Source: Pacificispira sp965223125 (GTDB lineage: Bacteria; Pseudomonadota; Alphaproteobacteria; UBA8366; Aestuariispiraceae). From it: 64,000 nucleotides of DNA. The notes beneath the pieces were generated by a model. It saw only the letters and a program-made list of their open reading frames with translations, did no database searches and was not told the DNA's origin. This document shows, one piece after another, positions 17,476-26,165 of this stretch. The DNA lies in contig OZ244984.1 of assembly GCA_965223125.1 (NCBI GenBank), positions 2,976,001 to 3,040,000 on the forward strand. The letters are read 5' to 3'. A program made the translations under genes and the position numbers. The number at the start of each line of letters is the position of its first letter. Position 1 is the stretch's first letter.

Positions 17476-18251
17476 CCGATGCGCAATTTGCAACCAGTTT
17501 CAAATCGAACGGATATCATTGGGCCAAGTCAGTCTTGGCCCCGGATACAACACAGCATATTCGCGCAGGTATATTCGAAGTCATGCGTCCGTACCTTTCC
17601 GAAGAAACTGTGCTGCTGGGATCGGAGAATGGTCTTGATGCGGGCTTCCATGAAATATCTCGTTTGGGTGGCTCACTGAAGAGCAATTGCTACAAATTAT
17701 GGGGTAAGCTTGCGGCCATCCCGATGGCTATGGCCGATCCAGCAATATGGCGAACAATAGAGGCGCTTGGATTCGGTAATGCGACAGTTCAGTCATTTTC
17801 TGTTTTCTGCCTGGAGCGTGGAAATAATCGAAATACCTTTCTGCCGCATCAGGATCTGCGCGACCGTACGAGCCTGAATTCACTTCTGATATGGATACCT
17901 TTAAGTGATGGTATGGATATTGGCGGTATGAGCATATTACCGAAAACCCACCTCGGTGGCCCACTGCATCACGATCTTTCATCGGAAGGTAAACCATTCT
18001 TACCTGAATCATTGTATCCAGATGCTGAAGTGAAAGAAATTGTGGGGTATAAAGTCGGAGATTGCATATTTATGACGCCGTATCTTATTCATGCATCAAT
18101 CCTGAACAGTTCGGACAAAATACGATGGACTGCCGTCATTAAGCTTGATGGAACTGAAAAATTGACTCATCTCAAGGAAAGCGTATCACCGTTCAGCATA
18201 GCTGATTACATTGATACTCGACTGAACTCGGAGAGACTCAAGGCTTCTTGA
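17472..18251 (+). CDS. PhyH-type Fe(II)/2-oxoglutarate dioxygenase (first copy)
   Basis: The 259-residue protein has the iron-binding facial triad His126-x-Asp128 in FLPHQDLRD and distal His207 in PYLIHASIL, followed by Arg218 in DKIRWTAV for 2-oxoglutarate binding. It belongs to the phytanoyl-CoA hydroxylase superfamily and is expected to hydroxylate an acyl chain or a sugar using O2. The ATGA overlap with the second ACP gene argues for an ACP-bound acyl substrate, though a sugar substrate is also possible. It is a clear paralogue of the next gene: both share SLKSNCYK-like and WIPLS-GxDIGG segments. Confidence 0.85.
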   Translation: MTDAQFATSFKSNGYHWAKSVLAPDTTQHIRAGIFEVMRPYLSEETVLLGSENGLDAGFHEISRLGGSLKSNCYKLWGKLAAIPMAMADPAIWRTIEALGFGNATVQSFSVFCLERGNNRNTFLPHQDLRDRTSLNSLLIWIPLSDGMDIGGMSILPKTHLGGPLHHDLSSEGKPFLPESLYPDAEVKEIVGYKVGDCIFMTPYLIHASILNSSDKIRWTAVIKLDGTEKLTHLKESVSPFSIADYIDTRLNSERLKAS

Positions 18252-18311
18252 TTTTCAGGCAGAGTGAAGCGGATATCTCTCGTTTACACTACTAATACGC
18301 GGAGCACTCAG

Positions 18312-19157
18312 ATGTCGTTTGCGGAAGACGGTTTTGTGATTCGGAAGAACTTTGTTCAAGTAGAACGACTCCAAGAGATACGTTCCAAAATGCTGGAGAT
18401 CATGTCGCCCTTTTGTGACTACCCTACAGATCAACCGGACTCTCTGGATAAATGCTTTGCGGAAATCGGGGCCAAGAGCCAGACTCTTAAAAGCAACTGT
18501 TATAAAATGTTTAGCCGACTGGCCGATTTACCGCTGATGTTGACAGAGCCGAATATCGCGAAATTCATTGCTGATAACGGTTTTCGCAACTTTACCATTC
18601 AGGCAGCTTCCGTCTTTTGCATAGAGCCGAAAGATGACCGTCACATCTTCCTACCGCATCAAGATCTGGTTGACAGGATGAGTCTGAAGACACTGCAGTT
18701 CTGGATTCCTCTCTCCTCAGGGAAGGATATCGGCGGTGTTGCAGTTTGGCGCGGCAGTCATCTCAATGGCCCAATCAAGCACAAGTGGCAGACTGGAGAA
18801 GATTATTGTGCAGATCCAAAGCAAAAGTTCCAGAATTTCGCTGGCGCTGCTGGTCGCCGCAAACCATTCGGTGCATTGGTTCTGCCGGAAGAGAAGTACA
18901 GTCATCTGGAACGTCTGGATATGATCGATTATGAACTTGGCGATGCGCTTGTTCTCACGCCGTACACTGTTCATGGTTCCATTCCGAATCGCGGGGAAGC
19001 AATGCGTTGGACCTTTGTGATAAAAATTGAGGAAATGGTCGGAACCAATCATTTCTGGAATGATACCAGTCCTTTCCCGATGAACGAATATCTACCGCCA
19101 TTCAACGAAGAACAGCAGAATGGGTTCGAGGCAGGTCGGGCCAAAGAGAACGTCTGA
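18312..19157 (+). CDS. PhyH-type Fe(II)/2-oxoglutarate dioxygenase (second copy)
   Basis: The 281-residue protein carries His116-x-Asp118 in FLPHQDLVD, distal His221 in PYTVHGSIPN and Arg232 in AMRWTFVI, a complete iron/2-oxoglutarate site. It differs from its neighbour by an insertion of about 30 residues after the SHLNGP segment (about residues 158-195). I chose ATG 18312 because GGAG lies 8 bases upstream; GTG 18264 lacks such a site. The two copies probably arose by tandem duplication and may hydroxylate two positions or two substrates. Confidence 0.85.
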   Translation: MSFAEDGFVIRKNFVQVERLQEIRSKMLEIMSPFCDYPTDQPDSLDKCFAEIGAKSQTLKSNCYKMFSRLADLPLMLTEPNIAKFIADNGFRNFTIQAASVFCIEPKDDRHIFLPHQDLVDRMSLKTLQFWIPLSSGKDIGGVAVWRGSHLNGPIKHKWQTGEDYCADPKQKFQNFAGAAGRRKPFGALVLPEEKYSHLERLDMIDYELGDALVLTPYTVHGSIPNRGEAMRWTFVIKIEEMVGTNHFWNDTSPFPMNEYLPPFNEEQQNGFEAGRAKENV

Positions 19158-19195
19158 AACGCGTCTTGTTTTCATCTAGAAGTTAGGACCTCTGT

Positions 19196-20785
19196 GTGAT
19201 CAATCGCCGTGTTCCTGTTGACCTCGCGTCAGCGGATAGTGTCCTGGGGTGGGAATCGGATTTCGTTTGGCCAGTTTCTTTATTGAACACGCGTTGCGTT
19301 GCCTTTGATATCGAACAAAGGTTCATGCTGGGTGTAGAAGACCTTCATGCAGATGCAGCGGATCTTGCGATTCACGCAGGTCGCCTATTGGGTGAGCTGC
19401 TGCTGGCTGCTGACTCGGTCAAACTAGTCCAGTCGGCCCGTAAAAGCGGAATAGAGTTGGTCGGAGGTCCCCCGGTCGTTCGATGCCTTCTCGATGAGGC
19501 CAAAGAACTTCCATTCACTGAATATTCTATGCTGCCAAAGCAAGTCGTGAAGTATGTGAAGTTGCGTGAAATGACCCGTGCACTATCTTGGTCTAAAGGT
19601 ATGAGTTGCTTCGGGGCTTTGTTTAAGCCGGATGTGATGGCTATCAGCCACAATGCGCTCTTGCGATCAGAGGCAGCGAATACCGATTTGTGTGTCGGAT
19701 TCCGCCATGGTTTTGATATGATGGACCGTGTGGCAATTCGGTTTGAAAAGTCCATCACGACAAAAATGGAACAGTGGCGAAATACCGTTTCCGATGTTCG
19801 GAATTTTGTATCGCAGATATTAATGGAATCGGGCGGATTGGACTCAAGTCTTCTTGCGAAGGCCAGTGCGTATATTGAAATGGTTGTGGAACCGATCCTG
19901 TGGAACAGCGTATATCAGTTGGAAACAGCACGGCACATAAATAACCTCCCGGACAACATCTGGATTGCCAGTGCTGGACAACCGAAAATTCGGGCGCTGT
20001 CGCTTGAAGTAAAGCGTCGTGGTGGGCGGGTTTCAGGTTTTGACCATGCCGGGGCCGCCGGTTTGATGGCGGACAATTACAGCCTGCTTAATGCGGAGTT
20101 GATAATTGCCAACGAGTTCTGGGCATCCACGGCTCAGGTTGCGGATATGGTTCGTGCAAATACTAAACTGGCTCCGTTCAGTGTCTTTAACAATGCTATC
20201 ATTAATGCCGGTAGTGGCGATCCGACTTTTGGCAGTCATGGCAAAATCTGTCCTAGCAACAGGCGTTTCTCCACACCGAATGTTTTGTATGTTGTCGGTG
20301 CATTCGACGGTGCGCGAAGACGCGTTCCGCCAAGCCTGACAGATCCGGTGAAATTGGTCTGGTGGACTGAAGTTGCGAAAAAGATAATGGCTTTGCCAGT
20401 CGAGTTCAAAATGCAGGTGCATCCTGGAGGGTCGTTGCGTGGTGCACGTAATCCACTGCATAACTTGGTTCCGACATCTAAAGAGAGATTTGAGCAGGTT
20501 GTTGCTTGGGCCGATGTGATCGTAATCGATGTTACTCAGTCGACGACTTTGACCGCATCTTTGTGTTCTGACAAACATCTCGTATTGGTTGATTATGGAC
20601 GGAATGAGATGCTCGATCCGGTTCGGGACATGGCCCGTCGGCGTGCCGCCATCATAAATGCGGATTTTGATGAAAGAGGTGTCCCGATCATCGATTCTAG
20701 TGTGCTAAGGGATGCCATCCTCGGCAGCCCTGTCTCTCTTGATGGTAGTGAATTCCGAACACTTTATGCCGGGCAGTACGTGTGA
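19196..20785 (+). CDS. Unknown large protein, possible GT-B/CDP-glycerol-transferase-like
   Basis: The 529-residue protein from GTG 19196 is not recognised with confidence. The N-terminal half is helical. The C-terminal half has alternating strands with IWIASAGQPKIRALSLEVK, then VIVIDVTQSTTLTASLCSDKHLVLVD, a donor-site-like 'D-x-x-x-S-x-x-x-E/L-a' element seen in CDP-glycerol transferase-like and GT-B folds. It overlaps the next oxidoreductase gene (GTGA). It is AT-richer than the genes after it, as in the acyl module. A role in sugar or lipid transfer is inferred from position. Confidence 0.6.
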   Translation: MINRRVPVDLASADSVLGWESDFVWPVSLLNTRCVAFDIEQRFMLGVEDLHADAADLAIHAGRLLGELLLAADSVKLVQSARKSGIELVGGPPVVRCLLDEAKELPFTEYSMLPKQVVKYVKLREMTRALSWSKGMSCFGALFKPDVMAISHNALLRSEAANTDLCVGFRHGFDMMDRVAIRFEKSITTKMEQWRNTVSDVRNFVSQILMESGGLDSSLLAKASAYIEMVVEPILWNSVYQLETARHINNLPDNIWIASAGQPKIRALSLEVKRRGGRVSGFDHAGAAGLMADNYSLLNAELIIANEFWASTAQVADMVRANTKLAPFSVFNNAIINAGSGDPTFGSHGKICPSNRRFSTPNVLYVVGAFDGARRRVPPSLTDPVKLVWWTEVAKKIMALPVEFKMQVHPGGSLRGARNPLHNLVPTSKERFEQVVAWADVIVIDVTQSTTLTASLCSDKHLVLVDYGRNEMLDPVRDMARRRAAIINADFDERGVPIIDSSVLRDAILGSPVSLDGSEFRTLYAGQYV

Positions 20786-21753
20786 CGGAAATCCGTCGCC
20801 TCGCCGTGATCGGACTAGGCTCCATGGGGCGTAAGCATGCGGTGAATGCCGTGGCGATGGGGCTGGATGTCGCGGGTGTTGATCCATCCGATACGGTTGT
20901 GTTCCCGGATCACGTGATCCGACATGACAGTCGTGATGCGGCGCTAGCCTGGTGCGATGCGGTTGTGATTGCGTCGCCCTCCGGTCTGCATCGCGACGAT
21001 CTGGCCGCAGCGGTCCGGGCCGGGCGGCCCTGTCTGGTGGAAAAGCCCTTAGCAGATAGGTCGGACGGGTTGGACGTTGTCCTCACGGAAGCTGTGGCGA
21101 AAGGCATCGTGGTCTCGGTGGCGCAGAACCTTCGCCACCATCCGGCGGTGGTGCGGGCAACGGAAATCCTGCGTGATCGGTCATTGGGAGTGATGCGGGC
21201 GGCTGTATCGATCGGGGCTTCCTATCTGCCGGACTGGCGGCCGGGAACGGACTATCGAAGCAACTATGCGGCTGACCCGGCATCCGGCGGCGTGATCTTC
21301 GACTGGGTGCATGAAATCGATATGCTGGCCCATCTGCTGGGGCCGTTTGTACCCGTCGGCGCGGTGGCGGATACAGACGGGCCGTTGACCCTGGGCGCGG
21401 ATGAGCAGGCCGGGCTGCTGCTTCGGCATGCGGGTGGCGCGATATCGACATTGCTGCTTAGTTACGCCGTGCGCCCGCAATTGCGCCGAACCGTGCTGAT
21501 GGGACTGGACGGACGGATCGAAATCAACATTCCTGGTCGACGCCTGACAGCCCATGATGCGGGGGGCGTGGTGGTTGAGGATACGGCTTTCGGTGGCGAG
21601 CATGCGGATGATTACCGCACCGAGTTGGAAAGCTTCATCAAGGCGGTGGCTGAGGGACAGGCACCTCGCTGTCCGGGGCGCGAGGCGCTGGATATACTGA
21701 ATGGGGTCATGGCCCTGCGGGCGATGGCCAATCTGCCATCGGCCAATACGTGA
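20782..21753 (+). CDS. Gfo/Idh/MocA-family oxidoreductase
   Basis: The 323-residue protein has VIGLGSMGRKHA (NAD(P)-binding GxGxxG) at its start and PCLVEKPLAD with the family lysine. A C-terminal alpha/beta dimerisation domain ends near residue 300. It oxidises or reduces a sugar; the partner is unknown. It overlaps the previous gene and sits 22 bases from the methyltransferase gene. GC-rich codon use returns here, marking the end of the AT-richer stretch that begins at 14386. Confidence 0.88.
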   Translation: MTEIRRLAVIGLGSMGRKHAVNAVAMGLDVAGVDPSDTVVFPDHVIRHDSRDAALAWCDAVVIASPSGLHRDDLAAAVRAGRPCLVEKPLADRSDGLDVVLTEAVAKGIVVSVAQNLRHHPAVVRATEILRDRSLGVMRAAVSIGASYLPDWRPGTDYRSNYAADPASGGVIFDWVHEIDMLAHLLGPFVPVGAVADTDGPLTLGADEQAGLLLRHAGGAISTLLLSYAVRPQLRRTVLMGLDGRIEINIPGRRLTAHDAGGVVVEDTAFGGEHADDYRTELESFIKAVAEGQAPRCPGREALDILNGVMALRAMANLPSANT

Positions 21754-21775
21754 TAAAGCGGAAGGAAGTAGGATC

Positions 21776-22459
21776 GTGACCAGGCAATCCTCCAATGACG
21801 ACGCCCGGATGTGGCAGGTTTTCAATCAGTTCCACTATCTGTGCGACACGCATCGCTATCAGAAGCTCCTGGGGCGGGCCGACATGGTAAGGCGTATTCG
21901 GGATGTTCCGGGCGATATCGTGGATTGCGGCACGTTCAAGGGGATCAGCACCCTGCAATTCGCGCATTTCCTGGAAATCTATCGACCGCACGGGGCTGGT
22001 CGGGTCGTCAGTTTCGATACGTTCGAGGCGGTTTTCCCGAAAGTCCGCGATGATGAGGTGGCAAGCGCAAAGGCGCATATGGATGATCTTTATGAAGCCT
22101 CGGCCTATGATCAATTGACCGAGGCGGTGGACAAGCTGGGTCTTGAAAGACGGGTCGAGATTGTGAAGGGCGATATTACCGAAACGCTGCCCGCCTATAT
22201 GGCCGACAAGCCGGGCTTCCGGATTTCGCTGCTGCATTGTGACCTGGACGTCTATCCGGCGACCAAGCGGATACTTGAACTGGCATGGCCGCGGCTGGTG
22301 CCGGGCGGTATCGTGCTGTTTGATCAGTATGCCGTCCGCAATTGGGGCGAGGCGGATGCGGCGGATGAGTTCTTTGCAACGCTGGAGCATCCCCCGAAGC
22401 TGCGCTTGCTGGAGGAAACGCCGACCCCGACCGCCTATGTCGTCAAGGAACGGTATTGA
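21776..22459 (+). CDS. TylF/MycF-type class I SAM-dependent methyltransferase
   Basis: The 227-residue protein has GDIVDCGTFKGISTLQFA, the SAM motif I loop, then the acidic VVSFDTFEAV and the HCDLDVYPATK motif with LVPGGIVLFDQY. These are hallmarks of macrocin/mycinamicin-type O-methyltransferases that act on sugar hydroxyls. The DLDVY acidic residues likely bind a metal. GTG 21776 is preceded by AGGA; the longer upstream frame lies in the previous gene. It probably methylates a glycan sugar. Confidence 0.82.
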   Translation: MTRQSSNDDARMWQVFNQFHYLCDTHRYQKLLGRADMVRRIRDVPGDIVDCGTFKGISTLQFAHFLEIYRPHGAGRVVSFDTFEAVFPKVRDDEVASAKAHMDDLYEASAYDQLTEAVDKLGLERRVEIVKGDITETLPAYMADKPGFRISLLHCDLDVYPATKRILELAWPRLVPGGIVLFDQYAVRNWGEADAADEFFATLEHPPKLRLLEETPTPTAYVVKERY

Positions 22460-22528
22460 TTTGATCTGCCGCAGTGACCGTCAAAGGTCGCGGTGGTATA
22501 TCTGCACCGACTATGGATGAGGTGAGAG

Positions 22529-24040
22529 ATGAAGACCTTCGCTGACGTCGAGAAGACACGCCGCGCCTATCACGCGGACCGTGCGCGGAACAGTACCCAT
22601 CGTGCCTCATTGATGGTACCGGAACTGTCGGGCAGCGTGGCAGATATCAGCTTTCTGAATCATTTCCTGCTGAAGCGGGATTATCGCAATGTGGCCTGTC
22701 GGGTGACTGCGATTGATCCGGATGGAAAGCGCATCGTCTCGCGTCTGGTCCCCGTGACCGAGCCGAAGGTCTATCGCATCCCGCTGTCCGGCATGGTGGA
22801 CGAGACGGTCGACAGCTACATGGTCGAGTTCTTTGCGGGCGACAATCTGTTCATCCCGTTCCCGGCGGTGATGGTCAATCACAGCGGTAATGGTTTCATG
22901 AACAGTGTTCATGCCTATAACCGCGTCCTGAATGACGTGTTCGAGGATGATGAGATCAACGGCTCCGAGCAGCGAGAGGCTGCGATTGACGTGCGATGCG
23001 ACGCGGGCGGGGAGACATTTCTGGTCTTCCAGGCCGGACCAATGCCGGTGGATGGCGTTCTGACGGCTGAACTGAGCCTGCCGGATGGTTCCGTGCTGAC
23101 TGGCGACTATTCCCTGAAAGTACCCAAGCTGTGCCATCGCCAGATCATGATCCGCGACTTGTTCCCGGACATGGCGGTGCCGATGCGGGGCGGTACGCTG
23201 AAGGTTCAGCAACCCAGGCAGTTCATGTTCTATGGCCGGATGCTGGTCGGTCAGCGCGCACCGGATGGCGGTTTCAGTGCGAACCACAGCTATTACGACT
23301 GTGCGGCGTTTGAGGAGTATTGGGATAACGATGCGCCCAGCGCGCGGATGTATCCCTATATGCCGGGTTATGACAACATTCTGCGCTTCTACCCGATCAT
23401 GTCGCCGGGTGAACTCGCTTTCGATCTGACGCTGTTTGATGCCAATGGGCACCGTCTGGCCGGGGAAGCACTGGGGACGGTCAGCACGCCGCTTGGCACG
23501 GATCTTGACAGGTCGGTTTCTGGTGTGGTGCGGGACAGGCACCTGGATGAGGCCGATGTGGCCGCATTCAGCGTCACAGCGCGCCCGATGCACGGCAACA
23601 CGCCAACCCGCGTCAATCATCAACTGGTCTATGCGGCGGGCGGGCTGGAAAGCTCGATCAACATATCGCTCGGCAATCCGAACGTATTCGTGCCGGAACA
23701 CAAGACGGGCTTCAGTTGGGGGCAGATTCCGGTCGGCGGCGAATTCTCAAGCGCGCTCGGTGTGCTGGGCATGATGCCGCGCGAAGAAGCCGCGCCATTC
23801 GATCTGAAGCTCTATTCTGAATCCGGTCTGGTCGCGGAACGGACGTTCGACATCGCGGGTGCCGGTGCAGTTGTCCTGAAGTCCGAGACTGATCTGGCCG
23901 ACTTGCTGGGCGCGCAAGGCGATGCCGAGGATGGCGGTTATCTCTGGTACCAGATAAGTTCCAGGCGACCGGATACCAGTGGCGTAGTCGCCCTGCGGCA
24001 CAGGACGACCGGCCATGCCGTCGGTGAACATTCCTTCTAG
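22529..24040 (+). CDS. Unknown 503-residue, probably beta-rich protein
   Basis: No family is recognised. The protein has no signal peptide and no transmembrane stretch, and its sequence alternates short strands throughout (for example VFQAGPMPVDGVLTAELSLPDGS and related repeats of 'x-LPDGSV' type), suggesting a multi-strand beta protein with several sandwich-like units. It has a Shine-Dalgarno-like GAGGTGAGAG. It lies between a sugar O-methyltransferase gene and the SpsF/aminotransferase fusion, so a link to glycan assembly is likely. Two Tyr/Pro-rich segments (ARMYPYMPGYDNILRFYP) are notable but not diagnostic. Confidence 0.6.
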   Translation: MKTFADVEKTRRAYHADRARNSTHRASLMVPELSGSVADISFLNHFLLKRDYRNVACRVTAIDPDGKRIVSRLVPVTEPKVYRIPLSGMVDETVDSYMVEFFAGDNLFIPFPAVMVNHSGNGFMNSVHAYNRVLNDVFEDDEINGSEQREAAIDVRCDAGGETFLVFQAGPMPVDGVLTAELSLPDGSVLTGDYSLKVPKLCHRQIMIRDLFPDMAVPMRGGTLKVQQPRQFMFYGRMLVGQRAPDGGFSANHSYYDCAAFEEYWDNDAPSARMYPYMPGYDNILRFYPIMSPGELAFDLTLFDANGHRLAGEALGTVSTPLGTDLDRSVSGVVRDRHLDEADVAAFSVTARPMHGNTPTRVNHQLVYAAGGLESSINISLGNPNVFVPEHKTGFSWGQIPVGGEFSSALGVLGMMPREEAAPFDLKLYSESGLVAERTFDIAGAGAVVLKSETDLADLLGAQGDAEDGGYLWYQISSRRPDTSGVVALRHRTTGHAVGEHSF

Positions 24041-24077
24041 CAGACTATAGCGACCTCTCACTGAAAGGCTCCCCGGA

Positions 24078-26165
24078 ATGCGTTTGATCGCCCTCATACA
24101 GGCGCGAATGGCCTCGACGCGCCTGCCCGGCAAGGTGCTGATGCCGCTTGCCGGTATTCCAATTCTGGCGCGTGTGGTGGCGGCTGCGAATGCCGTACCC
24201 CATGTCTTGCAGACCGTGGTTGCGACCGGCGATGGCACAGCGAATGATCCGATTGCCGATTGGTGCCGGGATGCCGGTATCGACTGTTTCCGGGGCAGCG
24301 AGCCGGATGTTCTCGCCCGGCTGGCCGGTGCGGCGGATGCCTATGGTGCGGATGCGGTGATCCGGCTGACGGCGGACTGCCCGCTGCTGGACCCCGCCGT
24401 GATCGCGCAGTTGGCGGAACTGTTTGCGCGCGGCGGGTTCGAATACGTCTCCAATGTCGCCCCACCCCAATGGCCGGATGGTCTGGATGCGGAAATCATA
24501 TCCGCCGAAGTGCTTGGAATCGCTGCCGCAGAGGCAACGCGCCCTTCTGATCGGGAGCATGTCACCCCCTTTATTCGCAACAACCGTGCACGCTTCAGGG
24601 CTGCCAATCTTGATTGCCCGCTGCCGGGTCTCGGCAAACTCCGCTGGACAATCGACACGCCGGAAGACTTGGTCCATGCTGAGGCATTGATTGCGGCACT
24701 GGTGGAGAAAGGGCGACCGGGGAGCGGACCATTCGCCTGGACGGATATATTGTTTGTTGAGCGATCTCTCGCGGATCGTACTTTTGCTGATGCAACCGGC
24801 CCCATACCGACCCGTGAGACCCGCAATGAGGGCTATCTGAAGGCACGACGCAGCGACAGACCTGTCGGCAACCGTTCCCCGATCCGTTTCGAGCGGTCGG
24901 TTGCTGCCCTCAACCGGGCGGAGATGACGATACCGCTCGGTGCCCAGACTTTTTCGAAGAGCCGGATGCAGTTCCCGGCGGGTGAGGCACCCTTGTTCCT
25001 GACTGCCGGTCAGGGGGGGCGGGTCTGGGACGTGGACGGGAATGAATTCGTCGACATGGTGAATTCATTGCTCTGTGTTTCGCTTGGATATTGTGATCCG
25101 GATGTCGATGCGGCGGTTCGTGCGCAACTCGATTGCGGGATCAGTTTTTCGCTCTCCACTGAACTGGAGGCGCAACTGGCGGAACGGATCGTCGATTTCG
25201 TGCCCTGTGCCGAAATGGTGCGATTCGGTAAGAACGGTTCCGATGCGACAAGCGCGGCGGTGCGGGTTGCGCGGGCATTCACAGGCCGTGATCGGGTTGC
25301 GATCTGCGGCTATCACGGCTGGCATGATTGGTATATCGGCACGACGACACGCTCCGGCGGTGTCCCGGAGACGGTGAAGCGCCTGTCGCACAAGTTTCCC
25401 TATAACGATCTGGATGCGGTTGCGGCTCTGTTCGCCGCCCATCCGGGAGAGTTCGCCTGTATCGTCATGGAAGCGGCCAATGCCGTCGCCCCGGCTCCGG
25501 GTTATCTGCAGGGGTTGAAGGAGCTTGCCCATCGGCACGGTGCGTTGCTGGTCTTTGATGAGGTCATCACCGGTTTTCGCTTTGCCCGCGGTGGTGCACA
25601 GGAATTGTTTGGCGTGACACCGGATCTGGCCAGCTTTGGCAAGGGCATGGCGAACGGGATGCCGATTTCCGCTTTGGTTGGACGCGCCGACGTGATGCGG
25701 AAATTTGAGGATATATTCATCTCCGGTACTTTCGGCGGAGAGGCCTTGTCGCTTGCGGCGGCTATCGCGACGCTGGACAAGATGGATCGGGAACCGGTGA
25801 TCCCCACGCTGTGGGATAATGGTGGTCGGTTGGCACATGCGGTTGAGGCGTTGATTCTGGAGAATGGTCTATCGGATGTCCTCTCTCTCGTCGGGTTCAA
25901 TCCGTGGCGCATTCTCTCCGTCCGTCCGCATGCGAAGGCGGATGAGCATGCGATCAAGACATTCTACATCACGGAGATGGCACAGCGCGGCGTGCTGACA
26001 CTGGGCAGTCATAATATGTCTTTCGCGCAGACCCGGGAGGACCTGGAACAGGTCGTCGGGGCCTATGCCGAGATGCTGCCGCTGATGGCCGATAAACTTG
26101 CAAGCGGGCGGCTTGAACGCGACCTGCGGGTTCCGAAACTGGTTCCGGTGTTTAGCGTTCGATGA
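24078..26165 (+). CDS. Fusion of SpsF-like cytidylyltransferase and class III aminotransferase
   Basis: The 695-residue protein has an N-terminal SpsF-like domain (about residues 1-240): LIQARMASTRLPGKVL near the start, and TADCPLLDP at 98-106. A class III PLP aminotransferase domain follows (about 270-690), with ELEAQLAERI, GYHGWHDWY at 411-419, VFDEVITGFR at 492-501 and LASFGKGMANG with PLP lysine K522. The second half is like glutamate-1-semialdehyde aminomutase. The join near 240-270 is Arg-rich and unstructured. The fusion suggests that nucleotide activation and amination act on one sugar or its precursor. Start ATG 24078 is preceded by GGAA. Confidence 0.88.
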   Translation: MRLIALIQARMASTRLPGKVLMPLAGIPILARVVAAANAVPHVLQTVVATGDGTANDPIADWCRDAGIDCFRGSEPDVLARLAGAADAYGADAVIRLTADCPLLDPAVIAQLAELFARGGFEYVSNVAPPQWPDGLDAEIISAEVLGIAAAEATRPSDREHVTPFIRNNRARFRAANLDCPLPGLGKLRWTIDTPEDLVHAEALIAALVEKGRPGSGPFAWTDILFVERSLADRTFADATGPIPTRETRNEGYLKARRSDRPVGNRSPIRFERSVAALNRAEMTIPLGAQTFSKSRMQFPAGEAPLFLTAGQGGRVWDVDGNEFVDMVNSLLCVSLGYCDPDVDAAVRAQLDCGISFSLSTELEAQLAERIVDFVPCAEMVRFGKNGSDATSAAVRVARAFTGRDRVAICGYHGWHDWYIGTTTRSGGVPETVKRLSHKFPYNDLDAVAALFAAHPGEFACIVMEAANAVAPAPGYLQGLKELAHRHGALLVFDEVITGFRFARGGAQELFGVTPDLASFGKGMANGMPISALVGRADVMRKFEDIFISGTFGGEALSLAAAIATLDKMDREPVIPTLWDNGGRLAHAVEALILENGLSDVLSLVGFNPWRILSVRPHAKADEHAIKTFYITEMAQRGVLTLGSHNMSFAQTREDLEQVVGAYAEMLPLMADKLASGRLERDLRVPKLVPVFSVR

